Assembly (NCBI GenBank): GCA_011033025.1
Contig: WFMF01000021.1
Coordinates: forward strand, 186,001 to 250,000
DNA: 64,000 nucleotides
Origin: Beroe forskalii
Lineage: Eukaryota; Ctenophora; Nuda; Beroida; Beroidae
Direction: 5' to 3'
This document shows, piece after piece, positions 1 through 12,887 of the stretch. A model generated the notes under the pieces. That model was not told where the DNA came from, did no database searches, and saw only the letters and a list, made by a program, of their open reading frames with translations. The number at the start of each line of letters is the position of its first letter. The first letter of the stretch is position 1. Position numbers and translations under genes: made by a program.

Positions 1-129
1 CTTCTAATTTGGTCTGTTGTTTAATGTAAAGTAAGTTACCATGAGTCATCCCGAACATATTGTTATTATTGCTCTTCCCCGGCTGCGCTACGTTTCAGTG
101 TTCGTCCTCGCTCCTCGGTGCTTTTACAG

Positions 130-420
130 TTCACATGTGTGTGGTACACTTTGTACTACACATGTGTGTGGTACACTTACACAATGTGTGTGGTACACTT
201 TGTACTGCAGATGTGTGTGGTACACTTTGTACTACACATGTGGTACACTTGGTACTACACACATGTGTGTGGTATGAATAGTAGAATTGGGTAGCGTTAT
301 GCCTTCATCGTTCTTTTGTGTGTGTTTTTGATTGTAAGTTGTGGAGATCAATAAAAAACGTTGTTTACTTTGTACCACACACGTGTGTGGTACACTTTGT
401 ATTACACATGTGTGTGGTCC
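130..420. repeat. Short tandem repeat, CACATGTG/GTGTGGTACAC units
   Basis: Imperfect direct repeats of about 27 bp built from CACATGTGTGTGGTACAC followed by TTTGTACTA. The array is interrupted around 275-365 by unrelated AT-rich sequence and then resumes. Each unit has self-complementary cores (CACATGTG and GTACAC/GTGTAC). Short reading frames through it are repeat-driven and not credible genes. Confidence 0.8.
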
Positions 421-805
421 ACTTCGAACTGCACAATCACCCTTGCCCAACTGATGAACCATCTTAGCCCGTGAGCACCAGTTTATCTTTCCTGGTCTTA
501 AATTATTTTTAGTTTCAAGTACCCTTTTTACATGGATTTGGAGCCTTGTTCTTAGTTACTTCTACGTAACGCTTGAGCTTGTTCACCTACCTCCCTACTT
601 ATAATCATCGAGACAGTCCAGTTTAAATTAAAAATCTTTGAAATTATCTGGTAAACTGATCCATCTGACATTCCACCTAACATTCCACCTGACATATGGT
701 GCCATCATGATTATGATGTGAGAATGTTCAATGAACACCAGATCTTTACACTCGACAGCATATTAAAATATTAGCTTAACCATAGAATCGCGAAATCTTC
801 AAGAC

Positions 806-858
806 ATTGACCAATCAGTGCGCGAATTTACGGCCAACTCGGGCGCTGATTGGTCAAT
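806..858. repeat. Inverted repeat with CCAAT motif, dispersed family
   Basis: The arms read ATTGACCAATCAG and CTGATTGGTCAAT around a short loop. Similar CCAAT-bearing blocks followed by a GGGTAAGCTGATAC-like tail occur near 13195-13300 and 32570-32660, and a more degenerate one near 1650-1710. This marks a dispersed small repeat family, probably a MITE. Nothing else is recognised between 421 and 1720. Confidence 0.5.
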
Positions 859-1727
859 ATCAAATGGACCTGTGGGTAAACTGATACACCAGATCTCTAT
901 AGTCCTGGTAAGCTTTACTGACTGGTGTTTAACGAGGTAACAAACCATGAGATGTAACATATTATCATAGGTCATCATAAGATAATACACGGATAAAAAC
1001 TGAAAATAAATTGATTAATTAATCTTAAATTCTTTATCTTACATCTTTTTTAAGAATTTTAATTTGTTTTTTTTTTATTTACAACTATTTTTACGAGGTA
1101 CATTTTATTTTTTTATTAAACTTTTTTGTTCGTTTTTACTACCACTTTTTGTCGGTTTTCATCATCAGCAATGCATCGACAGGCAGCCTCTCCAGGCATC
1201 ACCATAATACCACTCCACGGCACACCACAAATTAAGGAAGGGAAATGTATTTAAAGAGGGCGAGGAGAGAATAAAATATTACCATGACGTCAACTCCTCA
1301 AATAGAAATATTTGGTCGAGGTCAAATATTAATGTACCGCTTTCCAGTCATTTCTCTTTGTCATGGTACTGTACATTGAAAAATAGAAATTTCTCGGAAT
1401 TATATCAGTACAAAAAAGGACTTATTGAATAATGACTTTCAAAACCTATTATGTAATATATCATGGCTATAATGGCATACGTGGAAGATAGGAACATCTA
1501 CTAATTCCGAGATTATCTAATGACAGTTGCTGATCCGTACTTCTGTTATAAAATCGCCGTAGTTTCTGCAGCCCAAATTCTACATTTACTCTGTACAAGT
1601 GAGTGGCATAATATGAGAGGTAGTGTATAACCCACATTTCCATCTAAAATTGACAACTCAGTGTGCGAGTTGACCCAAAACTAGCATACTCATTGGTCAT
1701 TTGGTCATGGTACTGAGTATAGTGTGT

Positions 1728-1968
1728 TGTGAGTACATAGTCTGACTCATAATCAAGAGGTCTCAGGTCAATTCCGTGCCATTCCCACTGAGAGATTAAT
1801 GTCAAGATTTATAACCAGCCACACGGTTCACTCAGCCAAGGAAAGTGAGGGTTAAAAGAGGAGCTACTCATTGCAGCGAAGTCTCGGACGATTGAAGTAT
1901 GGATTACACTCCCTTAACCGTCACTGGCTTGGTTACACTTGAATCCTTCGATTCCTGTCATTGGCTGT
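1728..1968 (+). mobile_element. tRNA-derived SINE, copy 1
   Basis: The 5' part looks like a decayed tRNA: an anticodon-arm-like CTCATAATC is followed by a box-B-like GGTCAATTCC. The body (ACACGGTTCA, GCTACTCATTGCAGCGAA, TCTCGGACGATTGAA, ACCGTCACTGGCTTGGTTAC, GATTCCTGTC) matches the reverse complement of 33445-33706 almost block for block. Two copies in opposite orientation sharing body and 3' end, with tRNA-like heads, support a SINE family. Copy 1 is the more degraded in its promoter half. Confidence 0.7.
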
Positions 1969-1975
1969 AAGGCTG

Positions 1976-4284
1976 CTGTACAAGTGGACACTGGGATGAA
2001 GTGATAGCAAAAAATAGGCTGGAGCGAACTTTTTATAGAGCCCAATACATCATTCCACCTTAGTGCAACACGTTTTGGCTGGTCTTATCCCAAGATATAA
2101 GTCTTGACATCTCACCCTTACCGATTTTGTCCTAAAATTTTGACATTTTAAGTGCACTTGCTGAAAATCGCGTACATTTCTTCAGAAAACTAGGGATATT
2201 CGAAATCTCATAAATTTCTATCTCTCTAGAGATCACGTTGTAGTTCTAAGCTGAGGCTGAAAGTAGACCTTGTGACGTCATCTTTTCTCCATTCCCCTGC
2301 ATGAAGATGACGTCACTCATTCCCACACACACTCGCTTTCACACCTGTGTGACATGCTCATTATATCCCTCTCTCTCATAACGCATCCTGAATCTGGATT
2401 CTGGATATATTTGTTAGACTTACACGTCCTGCGGATTTAAAGTACATCTTCAGTATATCTGAGATCTGTTGTTCAAACTTAGGTTTATTTTCTTCCGGAT
2501 ATTTGATTAATTCTGATGAATTTGATAAATCAGATGCTATTTTGTGGACTGTTTTTGCAATATTTATTCAGTTATTACTGACTCGAATGTATCCCAGAAT
2601 TGATACCCGTATAATCGTTGCTTCAATGGAATTCCCCCTGCTTCACCAGTAGCATGGCTAGTACCGAAGTCATGGAAAACACGCACTAAATTTGAATCTC
2701 CGGTTTAAGAGAAATATATATTTCAAAAACATGCAGCATATATCCTGACCCATATAACCGTAGATTTAGTTGATCTGTTGAAATTGAATTATCTTCTCTA
2801 ATATGTTGTGCGATTCAAAATTCCGCAATCGAGCCTGTCGTAGTGTCGTTCGATTTCAAAAATATGCTCAAGAATTAAATTCTTAATAACTAGCTGAGGA
2901 CTAAGTTTATTGAAATTGATATAGTCTATGCCAATTTCTATAGAATATTGATGTAGAATATTCCCAAATCGAAAGGGGATTTGTTCCACGGTGGTTTTTG
3001 TAAACATTCTTTACAAAAAAAACCCTGTGATATAAGAAAAACACAGTGGTTAAACTCCAAACTCGGCCATTTATCATCCGATTGATCTGGAACGAAGCAT
3101 GCAGTGTATAAGTTTTAGTGTTACCCTGGCAACGGCAAGTCCTCGAGCTCACGTAACAGACTCGTCTCCTTCGAAAGGATTGCCGGACCCAATGTTCGAC
3201 TCAGGGTCCCTCGGGCCCGCCAACCTCCACGGGGGGATATTACCAGCCCCTCATTTCGCTTTTTCATGCCACAAAAAGTATCGGACCAATTTGTTATCAA
3301 AGATTCTCGGAATCGAAGCAAGTTTTTAATCTCAATTTATATCTATTTTATATATTTCCGCTATGATCTGAGATATTGAGATAAGCACCTGAGCTCTATT
3401 AGAAACTATAATATCTATTATTTATCCAAGATCTGCTTGATCCGCTGTTTAAACACATATATCAATACATATGATTTTATTAGCTTGCTAAAATTTAGAA
3501 ATTCGCGTTATACTTTACTTAATATTTTATCATGCTCAATTGCTCAGTTAAATGATGCACCTGTATTCTCTTAGCTACATATTAGTTACAGATCAATTAG
3601 CTCCTCATCCGCGTTAGCTGGTTATTTTATTTTGTAAAAGAAGAGCTTGAAGAGTTTTTAGTATATACTCATATTTTACGTTTTGCGTTTTGAATTTCGG
3701 TTGGTTGAATTTCATATCTCTGTGCAGTAGCAATATGATAATCAGTTATATATCGGCAATAATGTTAAAACTACCATTTCCACACTTAATTGACAAAAAT
3801 AATAAATTCACTGAACCAACATTGTAATATAGAACAGCAGAAAAGTTTTAAATATATCAATATATTCCATGGATATTTTATTGAAATTCTTTTGATTCTA
3901 TTGTTTCAACGCAAAAAGCTCAGTTACCCGAGGTGGTGAAAGTTAACAATTTCACCAATTGGAAAACAGGATGTGTTTTAAATCCAATATTTATAGAGCT
4001 ATTCAATTTGGAAGGTTTCACATTGGCCAACAATTGAGTAGGTCTAGATGTTTTAGGGTTGGCAGCAAAACGTCTTCGTTGCGTTTATCTTTGCATTTTA
4101 ACATTAACCATATCAATCGTCTTTGGAATATAATTTTTAGATGAATTGTTGAACCATCCTGCCCTTTTGACTTTTTAAAAACAATAATATTACCTGCTAT
4201 GATTTTTATAGTTTTCAAACTTTCTCATTGTTCTGTAGGTTACTTACAATTTAACCTTTTCTACATATTCATGATGACTGATGA
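1976..4284. other. No gene recognised
   Basis: AT-rich sequence without credible coding signal. The only compositional outlier is a GC-richer stretch near 3090-3270 that is open on both strands. It shows no recognised family motif and no convincing splice sites. An upstream non-coding exon or promoter of the zinc-finger gene could lie here but cannot be shown from the sequence. Confidence 0.5.
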
Positions 4285-4442
4285 GGGATCGTTCACATTA
4301 CATTACGTAATCACACAGGGTGAAGGGGTTTCTGAATGATTACGTTAAAAGTAATTGTTACAAATAAAACTTGATTACGAGAGGGAGGGGGGTTAAAATC
4401 GGCCAAAAATTGATTACGTGTACGAAATATGTGAACGATCCC
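4285..4442. mobile_element. MITE family A, copy 1
   Basis: 158-bp element with terminal inverted repeats GGGATCGTTCACAT and ATGTGAACGATCCC. Internal features are a GTAATCAC block, a G-rich run (GAGAGGGAGGGGGG) and AAAAATTGATTACG. The same termini and order recur at 32841-32998 and, in a longer form, ending at 34974. No coding capacity. Confidence 0.8.
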
Positions 4443-4504
4443 TAATATGACGATCTCTAACAATTCTCGCCTTTTTCTAGCTAAAGTTTGAAGGAGATGG
4501 CAGC

Positions 4505-4554
4505 ATGATTATTGGCCAATCCGACAAAAAATACCTCTACTACCTTGTCATCAG
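4505..4554 (+). CDS. Exon 1 of the zinc-finger gene (start of CstF-50-like module)
   Basis: Encodes MIIGQSDKKYLYYLVI plus two bases of a split Ser codon. With exon 2 this restores ISQLLQDGH. The equivalent exon of the homeobox gene (17295-17356) ends in the same phase and reads KQYLYYLII plus AG. The ATG at 4505 was chosen because the frame has a TAG 25 bp upstream, unless that TAG is a 3' splice site. Confidence 0.8.
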
Positions 4555-7500
4555 GTATGCAATGTTGTTAAATGTAGTTTTATGTGGTTAAGGGGCAGGG
4601 GGTCTTTGGGGTGGCGATGGCCAAATGGAGTTTTGGCTTGAAATGACGAGGGGAGCATCCTAGCTACCAGAAAAACTTCTTTTTCTAGCATGAGTTATGG
4701 GATTTTGAAAATCGGAATTTGCCCCATATTAGAGTGTGAGGGCAAACTTTACCTCAATTTGCCAAAAATGAACTTAAGAATTTATCTCCTCCCCTTAATT
4801 AAGAGTTTTTCCCACCTTTCAATAGAGATTAAGATCCTGCTGCAGTTGCAATTCAAAAATACTACCTCAAATGATCAATGCCATTGATTTTGTCTTGTAC
4901 TGATGATAAGCAATTCTAATTAGTGTTTGTACAGAACGGCATCAATTAACTTTGTTAGTTGCTTATCACTTATTGAGAAATTGATGGCTCCCTATTCTAA
5001 CCCTTTTGAAAGTGGTTAGAACCACTATTCTGTCTGATTCCATAGTTTCGTACTAAAATAATTCCACTTCCTTATTGGCCATTATTTAACCGGCCCTTGG
5101 TTTGGCAACTGCTTGCAAAATTTTTGTCCAAGGGGCCGGTTGAAATGGATCAAAAATGATTCGATTTTTGTCCATATTGCCGGTTAAAAAAGGACCAGTT
5201 AAAAAAAGGCCGGCTAAATAAAGGCCAATAAGGTATTTTTGAAATAGGAACTAGTAACCCCTTATTAAAGAAAGTGAATAATGATCCACGTCTTGATCAT
5301 CTCCACTAACATGATATATTTCTGAACAGTAAATCTGTCTATCAACAGGGCGAAATTGTATAGCCTTCCTCTACCCAATCAGAATAAGTCTCATACGTAT
5401 ACTATATATATTTCCAATTACCCAGAGCACATGGTAAATTATTATAATTTGTAATAAATTTCATAAGTATCCCACAAATCGTAGGCGGTAACCTGTGACG
5501 TCATAGTCATGATCCAAAGTGGTGTGTTATGGCAGCCGAACCGCCTGTTCTGAAATGATTAGAAAAGATTACAGCTTCTCTGTACTGAATTAAATAAAAT
5601 TACACTGTCCAGATATGCCTGGAGATTTATTATTATATGTTATGAGGGAGAGAGCTGACTTTTCAATTATAAAATGAATAATTTTGGTATCTTTTCAACA
5701 GGTTGATGAATATTAAATTTATATATAAAAGCTATATAGTTATTCTAAGGATTTATCCAATACTACTGTAATTTGTTAATTTTCTGTAATTTACGATGCG
5801 CCAAACTGAGCTATTTTGAGATGTCTGATCTACCTGCAATATATTACGAAATTTAGAATTTCCTTCCTCGATTTTGTGTCTCCGACCAGTATTCTTGAAT
5901 TTGTTCTTTTGAATTGCACTTCCTGAAAATAGGAACTTAATACAAAGCAACATTAATTATTGTGTTATAATCAAAATTATAATTATCAATGAAAGATAGG
6001 AAAATATTTTGACAACTAAAAACTTAATTCTGTATTAAAAATGTACAAAAGATGTATGATCATTATAGCGAACAATGGTTAATTTTTTATCTTTATCTTC
6101 AGTGTAGTGTCCCGGACTTCTATCTTTAATAGTTTAATATACCTGAAGTGAAGCGAGTGGATGGGTTTTGTGTTGGTACCATAGATTAGGATGGTAAAAT
6201 GTCAAAATGTGTGTATGTGTCGGCGTGTGTATGGGACTCTGCGTCGGCATCAAAAATTAGAATTGGTAGAATGGGAAAATGTAAAAATGTGTGTATGGAT
6301 TTTGTGTCGGCGTGTGTATGGAACTCTGTGTCGGCATCATCAAAGATAAGAATGGGAAAATGTGTTACACATGGATTGTGTCAGCATGCACGTGCAGATA
6401 GGCAAACCTGTTTTCGCAGCCATTGTAAAATGTCTTATTTTCGTTTCCTGCTTTGTTGGAATTTGTTTCGCGAGTCCCCTGAACTTATGTTCTGATTGGA
6501 ATTTTACGTCGCTGTAATGTTGTGTCTGACTTTCGGAAAATGTCCGAATTCGGAATCTTGTCCGACACGGATATCTGTCCGAATAGCTAATTTCAGTTGT
6601 CGGACTGTCAGACCAATGTCCGTGTCGGACAAATGTCCTAGAATCAATTAAAGTTTTTCATAATTTGAATTGAATGGGTCGGACAAGACGCTGTTTAGCA
6701 GTGCTAAGTGAGCTGTGTAGTACTAGCAGGCTGTACGGGCCTGCTAAGCTACTAGTAAATCAGATTAAACATATTATTATGTTGTGTATTCAACATTCTA
6801 CTCAATAATGTACACTATAGGTGACGTCACATGTACATTCTAGCACTGACTTATAAGATAACAGATTGATGAAAACATTCTCAATAAACTCACAGATAAT
6901 TTGAAATTTGATATCACTAGGCATAATGATAATAATATTATTTCGTTTAAAGTTCGGCATTTTCATAAATTGGGTGTGTACAGTGTACAGTCTACTTGAC
7001 TTATTATATCGCTGTGAGAGAAAGGAAATTAATTGGATTAGCATGTTGTACTGTTGTGGAGGTCGCTTGTCGAGGATTGTATTGAAAACAACCGAAAGGG
7101 CTTGCCTCAAAAATATTACAGTTAAATAAATGAATTTTTATCATAATCATAATCACAGGTTTGTTGCCTGTTTGTTGCCTGTTTGTTGCCTATTTGTTGC
7201 ATGTTTGTTGCCTGTTTGTTGCCTGTTTGTTGCCTGTTTGCTTGGCAGTTCTAAGCATGGGCCTAGAAACGCGCTTGTCTATTTTTCAAAGAGGTATTGA
7301 TACTGGTACACCTCACTCAAATTATTTCACTCCTAGCTTATCTGGTCTGATTGGCTAGTACTATTTGTGTTAATTACAACAGGAAAACAATTTATCCTGA
7401 CAGGAAAACCTAAAACACCGTAATTAAATTGATTCGTTGTGCCATTCTATGACATATATTGAGATTTATGACTTTTTGAACAATAGATATCTGTAAGACT

Positions 7501-10112
7501 GAACCAGCCTTTACTCCAAGGGGGTGGCTTTTCTCGATCTCTGTAGGAAACGACCAGTTAACTGAACCAAAACCGAAATACCGGTTAAGTTCCGGCGTTT
7601 CTAGCGAACCAAAACCGAAACCGTAACCGGATTTATATGGAAATGGTAACCGGATTTATATGGAAATGGTAACCGGATTTATTGACAAATGGTAACCGGT
7701 CCTCTGACTGACTTTCCTGCAGCCAGCTGCTCCAGGACGGACACAAGCAACAAGCCCACCAACTGGAGCAGGTTACCCTGCAGAGCAGAGGTCTTGTGAA
7801 ACCCAGCGACAAACTCTGGAATCTCTTCTCTTCCTGCCTCCTCAGCGTCAATGAAGTGACCAGCTTCTTCAGTGCTAAAGGTGGGTACTGGGTGCCGGGT
7901 GGGCGTGGGTCTGGGTCTGGGTGTGTACGTGGGTCTGGGTGTGGACGTGGGTCTGGGTGGGTGGGTGTGGGTGGGTGGGTGAATGGATACCAAAAAGTCA
8001 AATAGGGGTTAAATTTATGGAAGTTATCTACCCTCTCCAAATTTATTTTATGCTATCAGAACGGTGATACCTACTTTGTTTTATATCATAACACATCGAA
8101 ATTTTTCAGATGTCTCCGATTCAGGTCAGACTGAATCCTCAGTGAAAGAACACCCCACCTCTTCAGTTTCCACCCCTACCACATCACCCTACCGTTCCTC
8201 CCTTCCTCCAATGTCCTCTCCAAGCATCCCTTCCACCACAGTTCCATCTGTCACAGCCCTTCCTCTCCCTGCCTCTCTACCCACCTCTTCTCAGTCCACA
8301 CATGAGGTGTCCAATTCCTCAGATTCAGGAGCTTCCCCACCAAACCCGAGCCATCAGAGTCTACAAGAGTCCCTGCAAGAGTTGCTGAGTAGTGAAGTAG
8401 TGCCAGTTACATCAGGTAATGTTCTGACGAAGGACTCTATCACAGAAGTAGTTCAGATCATCAACAACTTGTCCAAGCTGAATAATCCTTCGAATGTTGA
8501 AGATGGAGAGAATGCGGTTGTCAAGGAAGAACCCATGGAAGCAGACCCTGTGAAGATATCCCGAGCACTGGAAACACTGCAGCAAACTCTGAACGGAGTG
8601 ACAGTTGTCAATGGTGAGGATGGTGGTATTGGAGGGTTGCCAAATGCCCTGGAAGGGACGCCTAACATGTTAAGTCTGAGTGTTGAGAACGGGGGACATG
8701 TTAATGTAGAAGATCTGAGCGCTGACTTGTATGAACACAGTCCAGGAATGCTGAAGCAGTTCTCCCTCGCAGATAAGCAACTCAAGTGTACTAAATGCGA
8801 GTACCTGACGTTCAGTAAAAGGGCCTTTACACTGCACTTACGAAGTCACGATGATGCACCGGTGAGGAAAGGGGAAAGAATCTCATTTGCCAAACACAAC
8901 TACAGTGGCAACAAACTGGTGCTTCGACCTTATGCTTGTAAGCTCTGCAAGTACCGAGCTCCATCCCGGATACAGTTGACATTGCATGTCCGTACTCATA
9001 CTGGAGAGAAACCCCATTCATGTCCTTACTGTGACTACAGGACGGCTCAGAAGGGAAATCTGAAGAAGCACATAGAATTTAGGCATGCCAAGACAGAGGA
9101 CAACGTCCACACTTGCAACGTATGTGGGTTCAAGACTTCCTCCAAAATGCAGCTGTCCCTGCACATAACCTCCTCCCACAAGGAAGAACCGTCTTCTCAA
9201 GGGCTGGAAGAACCAGAGAAGAGATACATCTGCAAGTACTGTGACTTCAGGTGTGTTTGGGTGGGCAGTCTGCGGAGCCACATGTTTGATAAGCACCCTG
9301 ATCAGATGGACAGGTCCCGGTCAGATCCGCCGGAACACAAGTGCACTCTGTGTGACTACAGCTCGCAGTGGCGAGGCAACCTCAAAACCCACATCATGAG
9401 GAAACACGCCGAACCAACACCCACAGACGGCTACTTCCACTGCAAGAGGTGCACTTTCAAGTGCAACAACAAGGACGAGCTCAGCTTACACTACGATATT
9501 CATGTATCTGACGAGCGACCGTATCAGTGCACTTTGTGTGATTACCGGGCTGGTCTCAAGAACACTCTGGATACCCACATGAAGTACAAACACAGCACAG
9601 AGAAACCGTTCAGTTGCAGTGTCTGTAGTTACAGGTGTGTCACCAAGGGGCAGTTAACTATACACCAACGAAAACACACTGGAGAAAGGCCTTACAAATG
9701 TCCCTACTGTTCGTATGACACGGCCCAACAAAGTAATTTGAAGTCCCATGTCAAGCATCGCCACCCACATCAAGAACAAGACATATTCAACTCTAGGCGA
9801 GGGAGGAAGAGAAAATACCCTTCGCCTTATCTGGATGACAATAGCAATACTTTCTTCAGTGCAGCTACCATGGCAACAGGACCTTTTCATGCTGACTACA
9901 GTGTCAGCAGTGACAGCTACATGACTAATGTCTGTGAGAATGAGAGTAGTGTGGCTCAGCATGGCAATGTGACTTCTGAGGATCAGCAGGACAAGACCAA
10001 GTTAACAATAACCCAGAGACCAGAGTTCAGTCAGGCAGGTTTTAAGCAGGATGCACCTAATTCTTCCAAGATGGAGGTGATGGTTCCTTGTGATAGTAGT
10101 AATAGCTCATAG
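4505..10112 (+). CDS. C2H2 zinc-finger protein with CstF-50-like N-terminal dimerization module
   Basis: Model: exon 1 4505-4554, exon 2 7723-7880, exon 3 8110-10112. The joins keep one frame (phases 2 and 1) and give 736 codons plus TAG. Donors are ATCAG|GTATGC and AAAG|GTGGGT; acceptors are CTGCAG|C and TTTCAG|A. Residues 1-69 resemble the CstF-50 homodimerization domain (motif KKYLYYLVISQLLQDGH, then PSDKL). Next comes a long Ser/Thr/Pro-rich linker with a VKEEP sumoylation-like motif near 8515. Residues about 294-621 hold ten C2H2 fingers, mostly of the CxYCDY/CxLCDY type seen in REST- and hunchback-like factors. Finger linkers are canonical TGEKP-type only in places. A basic RRGRKRK stretch follows finger 10 and could be a nuclear localisation signal. 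Likely a nuclear DNA-binding regulator; targets unknown. A further 5' exon is possible because CTTTTTCTAG before 4481 also looks like an acceptor. Confidence 0.88.
4605..4870 (+). repeat. Intron 1 segment shared with the homeobox gene
   Basis: Blocks such as GGGGTCTT, GGCCAAATGGAGTTTTGGCT, GAGCATCCTAGCTAC, AGAAAAACTT, TTTGCCAAAAATGAA and TTATCTCCTCC occur in the same order at 17621-17830, just after exon 1 of the homeobox gene. This is either a paralogous intron from a local gene duplication or two copies of one transposable element. An inverted partial copy at 17930-17990 keeps the second option open. Confidence 0.65.
5070..5233. mobile_element. MITE family B, copy 1
   Basis: Terminal inverted repeats CCTTATTGGCCATTATTTAA and its near complement ending GGCCAATAAGG. 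The arms include CCGGCC blocks. The same termini flank a longer element at 33427-33840, where TA abuts both ends. No coding capacity. Confidence 0.7.
5234..7159. other. Zinc-finger gene intron 1: minor repeats only
   Basis: Intronic in the gene model. It contains a degenerate family C relic near 5486-5556 (GGCGG...TGACGTCATAG...CCGCC), a short duplicated GTGTGTATGG/GTCGGCGTG stretch at 6200-6390, and an inverted repeat TCCGACACGG/CCGTGTCGGA at 6561-6630. No further gene is seen. Confidence 0.5.
7160..7241 (+). repeat. 11-bp tandem repeat (TTTGTTGCCTG)
   Basis: About seven copies of TTTGTTGCCTG with single-base variants, within intron 1 of the zinc-finger gene. Another short repeat (AACCGGATTTATATGGAAAT, three copies, 7625-7698) lies immediately before the acceptor of exon 2. 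Confidence 0.85.
7882..7985 (+). repeat. G-rich repeat directly after exon 2 donor
   Basis: Degenerate GTGGGTCTGGGT units begin at the splice donor of exon 2 (GTGGGTACTGGG). There are many GGG triplets on the coding strand, so G-quadruplex formation in the pre-mRNA next to the 5' splice site is possible. That last point is inference. Confidence 0.7.
8784..9765 (+). other. Array of ten C2H2 zinc fingers
   Basis: Each finger shows C-x2-C, about 12 residues, then H-x3/4/5-H. Successive finger starts are LKCTKC, YACKLC, HSCPYC, HTCNVC, YICKYC, HKCTLC, FHCKRC, YQCTLC, FSCSVC and YKCPYC. A spacer of about 40 residues with basic character separates fingers 1 and 2, and a short acidic spacer separates fingers 4 and 5. 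All Cys and His ligands are present, so every finger can in principle fold. Confidence 0.92.
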
Positions 10113-10690
10113 GTTCTTTTACATTTTCATAGATCACAAGCTCTCAGTGGTTTGTAATATGATAATCCCACCAAACGATTATGACTCTGAATCTAATCCA
10201 AGTAAGCCAGAGATCCTGTCCAGCGATCAGATATCTCTGATAACAATTAATAACATCGATATATGAAATGTAGGTATGGACAATATTTTGTGTTATAATT
10301 TTTGAACTTTACATCCTTGCCTTGGCATTTGCAGGTTCTAAATGCACTGAGCTGAGGCAAATGTTGCTTTCCCTGAGACTCATTTATAATCGTGTTTATT
10401 TCAATGATAATTTAACATAATATGTTATACTAAAAGTAAACCATGCATAACATTTTGTATTTTTGAGTTTGTGTGTGCATTGACTTTATAAGGCTTTGGC
10501 ATGTTGAAAACTGATAACTGATGAGTGTTTTGTGGTTTTGGAGTGCATTTATTTCTATGTTTGAGACATTCTGAGAGGATCCTAGAAATATCAAATACAG
10601 GTGTGAACGATGATTTGATGTGTTTTATTAAGTGGTGATAAGATAATTATGAAGATTTGGATGTGAATAAAGGATTGCCAAAATCAAATT
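10113..10690 (+). other. 3' untranslated region and polyadenylation signal of zinc-finger gene
   Basis: The stop is TAG at 10110-10112. The first clear AATAAA is at 10666-10671, a plausible poly(A) signal about 555 bp downstream. No other gene starts in this segment. Confidence 0.5.
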
Positions 10691-12615
10691 CAAATTTTTC
10701 ATACGAAAATCATGAATTCTGAAATCGGAGTATTACGCCCTCTTTGAAGTGAAATAATATTCTTTGATTTTGGCATACAGTTATATTCCTTATCAAATAG
10801 AATGGACATTGAATTTCTTGGTCATGTACTATGATGCTTATTCAGATATAATATGCAATGCCTCTTAATTATATCCAGTTAATTGATAATTCAGTGATTA
10901 ACTAAAATTACATTTAATTCAGTAATTTCAAACTAACTTAAACATGAACGAGATACAAAATGCATATATAATGTATATTGTATTTGCTATATATTTGAGT
11001 TTATATTTTTTTAGGAAATGCTAACTGCATGGCAATATTATGTTTTAATTGATATCTTACATATAATCGGTACATATTTACCAGTTCACAAATACATATA
11101 TAAATCAAATCTTTTAGCAGCTAGTTTATATTTTAGTTATATATAATGTAATCTAATGGTGGTTATACGAGACAATCAGACAGTTTGCTAACGTATGCAT
11201 AATAACAGGCTACCCAACTTATTGAAGCATGTAGAGTACCTGAGTAAAGGGATTGTATGCATTAATCAGTGCAATTAACAATGAGTACAACCTTTCCAAA
11301 AGGTGCGTAGTGCGTACTTCTCATCATTAAATATAAACCAGCTTTTGTGATATATCATTTTCCTTAAAGCTAACCATTTATTGTGCACTTCATCATACAA
11401 CCATCTAAATTTTATAAATATTAATCCTATGATACTGTGATAATACCTTATATTAATGGAAATAGGAAATTCAGATAATTCGTCTTCTACCCAAACTGAA
11501 GGCCGAAGGGTTTAGTAACGAGTAAAAAGGGCGAACCGTAATATTACACACGAGTGGTCGAAGGTCCCAATGTTATCTATCACATTGAGACCGAGGCTGA
11601 AAGCCGAGGTTTTTATTGCAAGGGTTTTTTCTTTTTACGAGTTAATGAACTGAATCATGCACAACAATTGAATTAAGGTTCAGTCATTTTTGACTCCTTG
11701 AATGCACCTAAACCTAACTTACCTGAATTCTAGTGGTCGTGAAATTACTCATGCATAAAAACCACTGTTATAATCCACCTGATATTAACCCATTGCAAGC
11801 CAGGTCCTATTTATAGTACCTTTACATTGGAGTAGTTACTGACATAGAGGCATGTAGTGAGCTGAATATGTGCTCCTTTTGTAAAACTTAGGTAATTTAT
11901 AATTACCTTACAGCTCAACAATTGGTTAGTTTGACATCGTCAATTCGCCATTCTAAACCCTGGTCATGACTTCACTCCCCACCGTATGTTACCCATGTTA
12001 GGGTTGTAATTGAGTAATTGCACTGCCCCCACAGTAACTAATTGACAGTGGGGGCAATTAGTTAACCTTGTAATTATCATGTGTCCTGACGCTACGTCTA
12101 TTGTATGTTGTGAGGATAGATTCTAGACAATGTTTTGTTATAGTTTTCCCTCAGTTAATAAGGTTGCCACTCATCTTGCGGGAGATTGGTGCCATGTTAT
12201 AAGTGCTGCCCTCTTTTTGTAATTGCTTGGTGACGTCACTGATATATTGTTTTCCGAGTATCTCAGAATAGAATATAAAGTTTACTTCAGATAGTTTTCC
12301 CCCAAACAAAGGAACAATTGATCTAGGCCAGCGTAACACACCGTTGTCCCTGCTAGGGAAAACCTTTTTGTAACTTACGTAAATTTTTTTACATAAGTTA
12401 CAAAAAGCATTTGAATGGTTTTGCAAGCTCTCCCTATTAACAAATCAAATCAAGTAATTAAAAGGGGAAGGGAATGCTATGTTTGGGTATTGCCAACTAA
12501 AAATAATCTGAATTATCTGAATTATGATTTGCTTCATATCAAATTATTAATTTATGGGTATTATACAGATTATAATGGTGAAGCCCATTACTCCTTACAT
12601 ATTGTTGAAATGCTC
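10691..12615. other. Gene-free DNA with one MITE and one palindrome
   Basis: No coding signal. 11513-11646 is an inverted-repeat element with ends TAGTAACGAGTAAAAAG and CTTTTTACGAGTTAA; a relative lies at 16446-16527. 12364-12408 is a palindrome (CTTTTTGTAACTTACGTAA against TTACATAAGTTACAAAAAG). Confidence 0.55.
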
Positions 12616-12887
12616 TACCTTAGTACACCTAAGAACGGCATCACGTAATTGGCGCGCACTTTAAGATCGGCGCACTTTATTAGTGCGGTTTTTATGACTT
12701 GAGATCGAAAACGATAATCGATATGGAATTGAGAACCGAAATATGTATAAAAACGAATTCGAAAAACGCAAAATTCACGAAATTGTTCACTTAATTTCAT
12801 GTGCACTTAATTACTGTACACTTAATTAGTGCGGTTTTTCCCAAACCGCACTAATTAAGTGACGCCGTTCTTAAGTGTACTAAGGTA
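12616..12887. mobile_element. MITE-like element, TACCTTAGTACAC termini
   Basis: Terminal inverted repeats TACCTTAGTACACCTAAGAA and TTCTTAAGTGTACTAAGGTA, extended inward by ACGGC/GCCGT and AATTAAGTG-like blocks. An internal motif TTAGTGCGGTTTTT is repeated in both orientations. About 272 bp, non-coding. Confidence 0.75.

Noticed and set aside
3099..3329. Open frame in GC-richer DNA (MQCISFSVTLAT...)
   Set aside because: No domain, no splice context that fits, and the opposite strand is equally open.
6199..6495. Cys/Val-rich 98-codon frame
   Set aside because: Driven by a short GTGTGTATGG/GTCGGCGTG duplication inside the zinc-finger gene intron.
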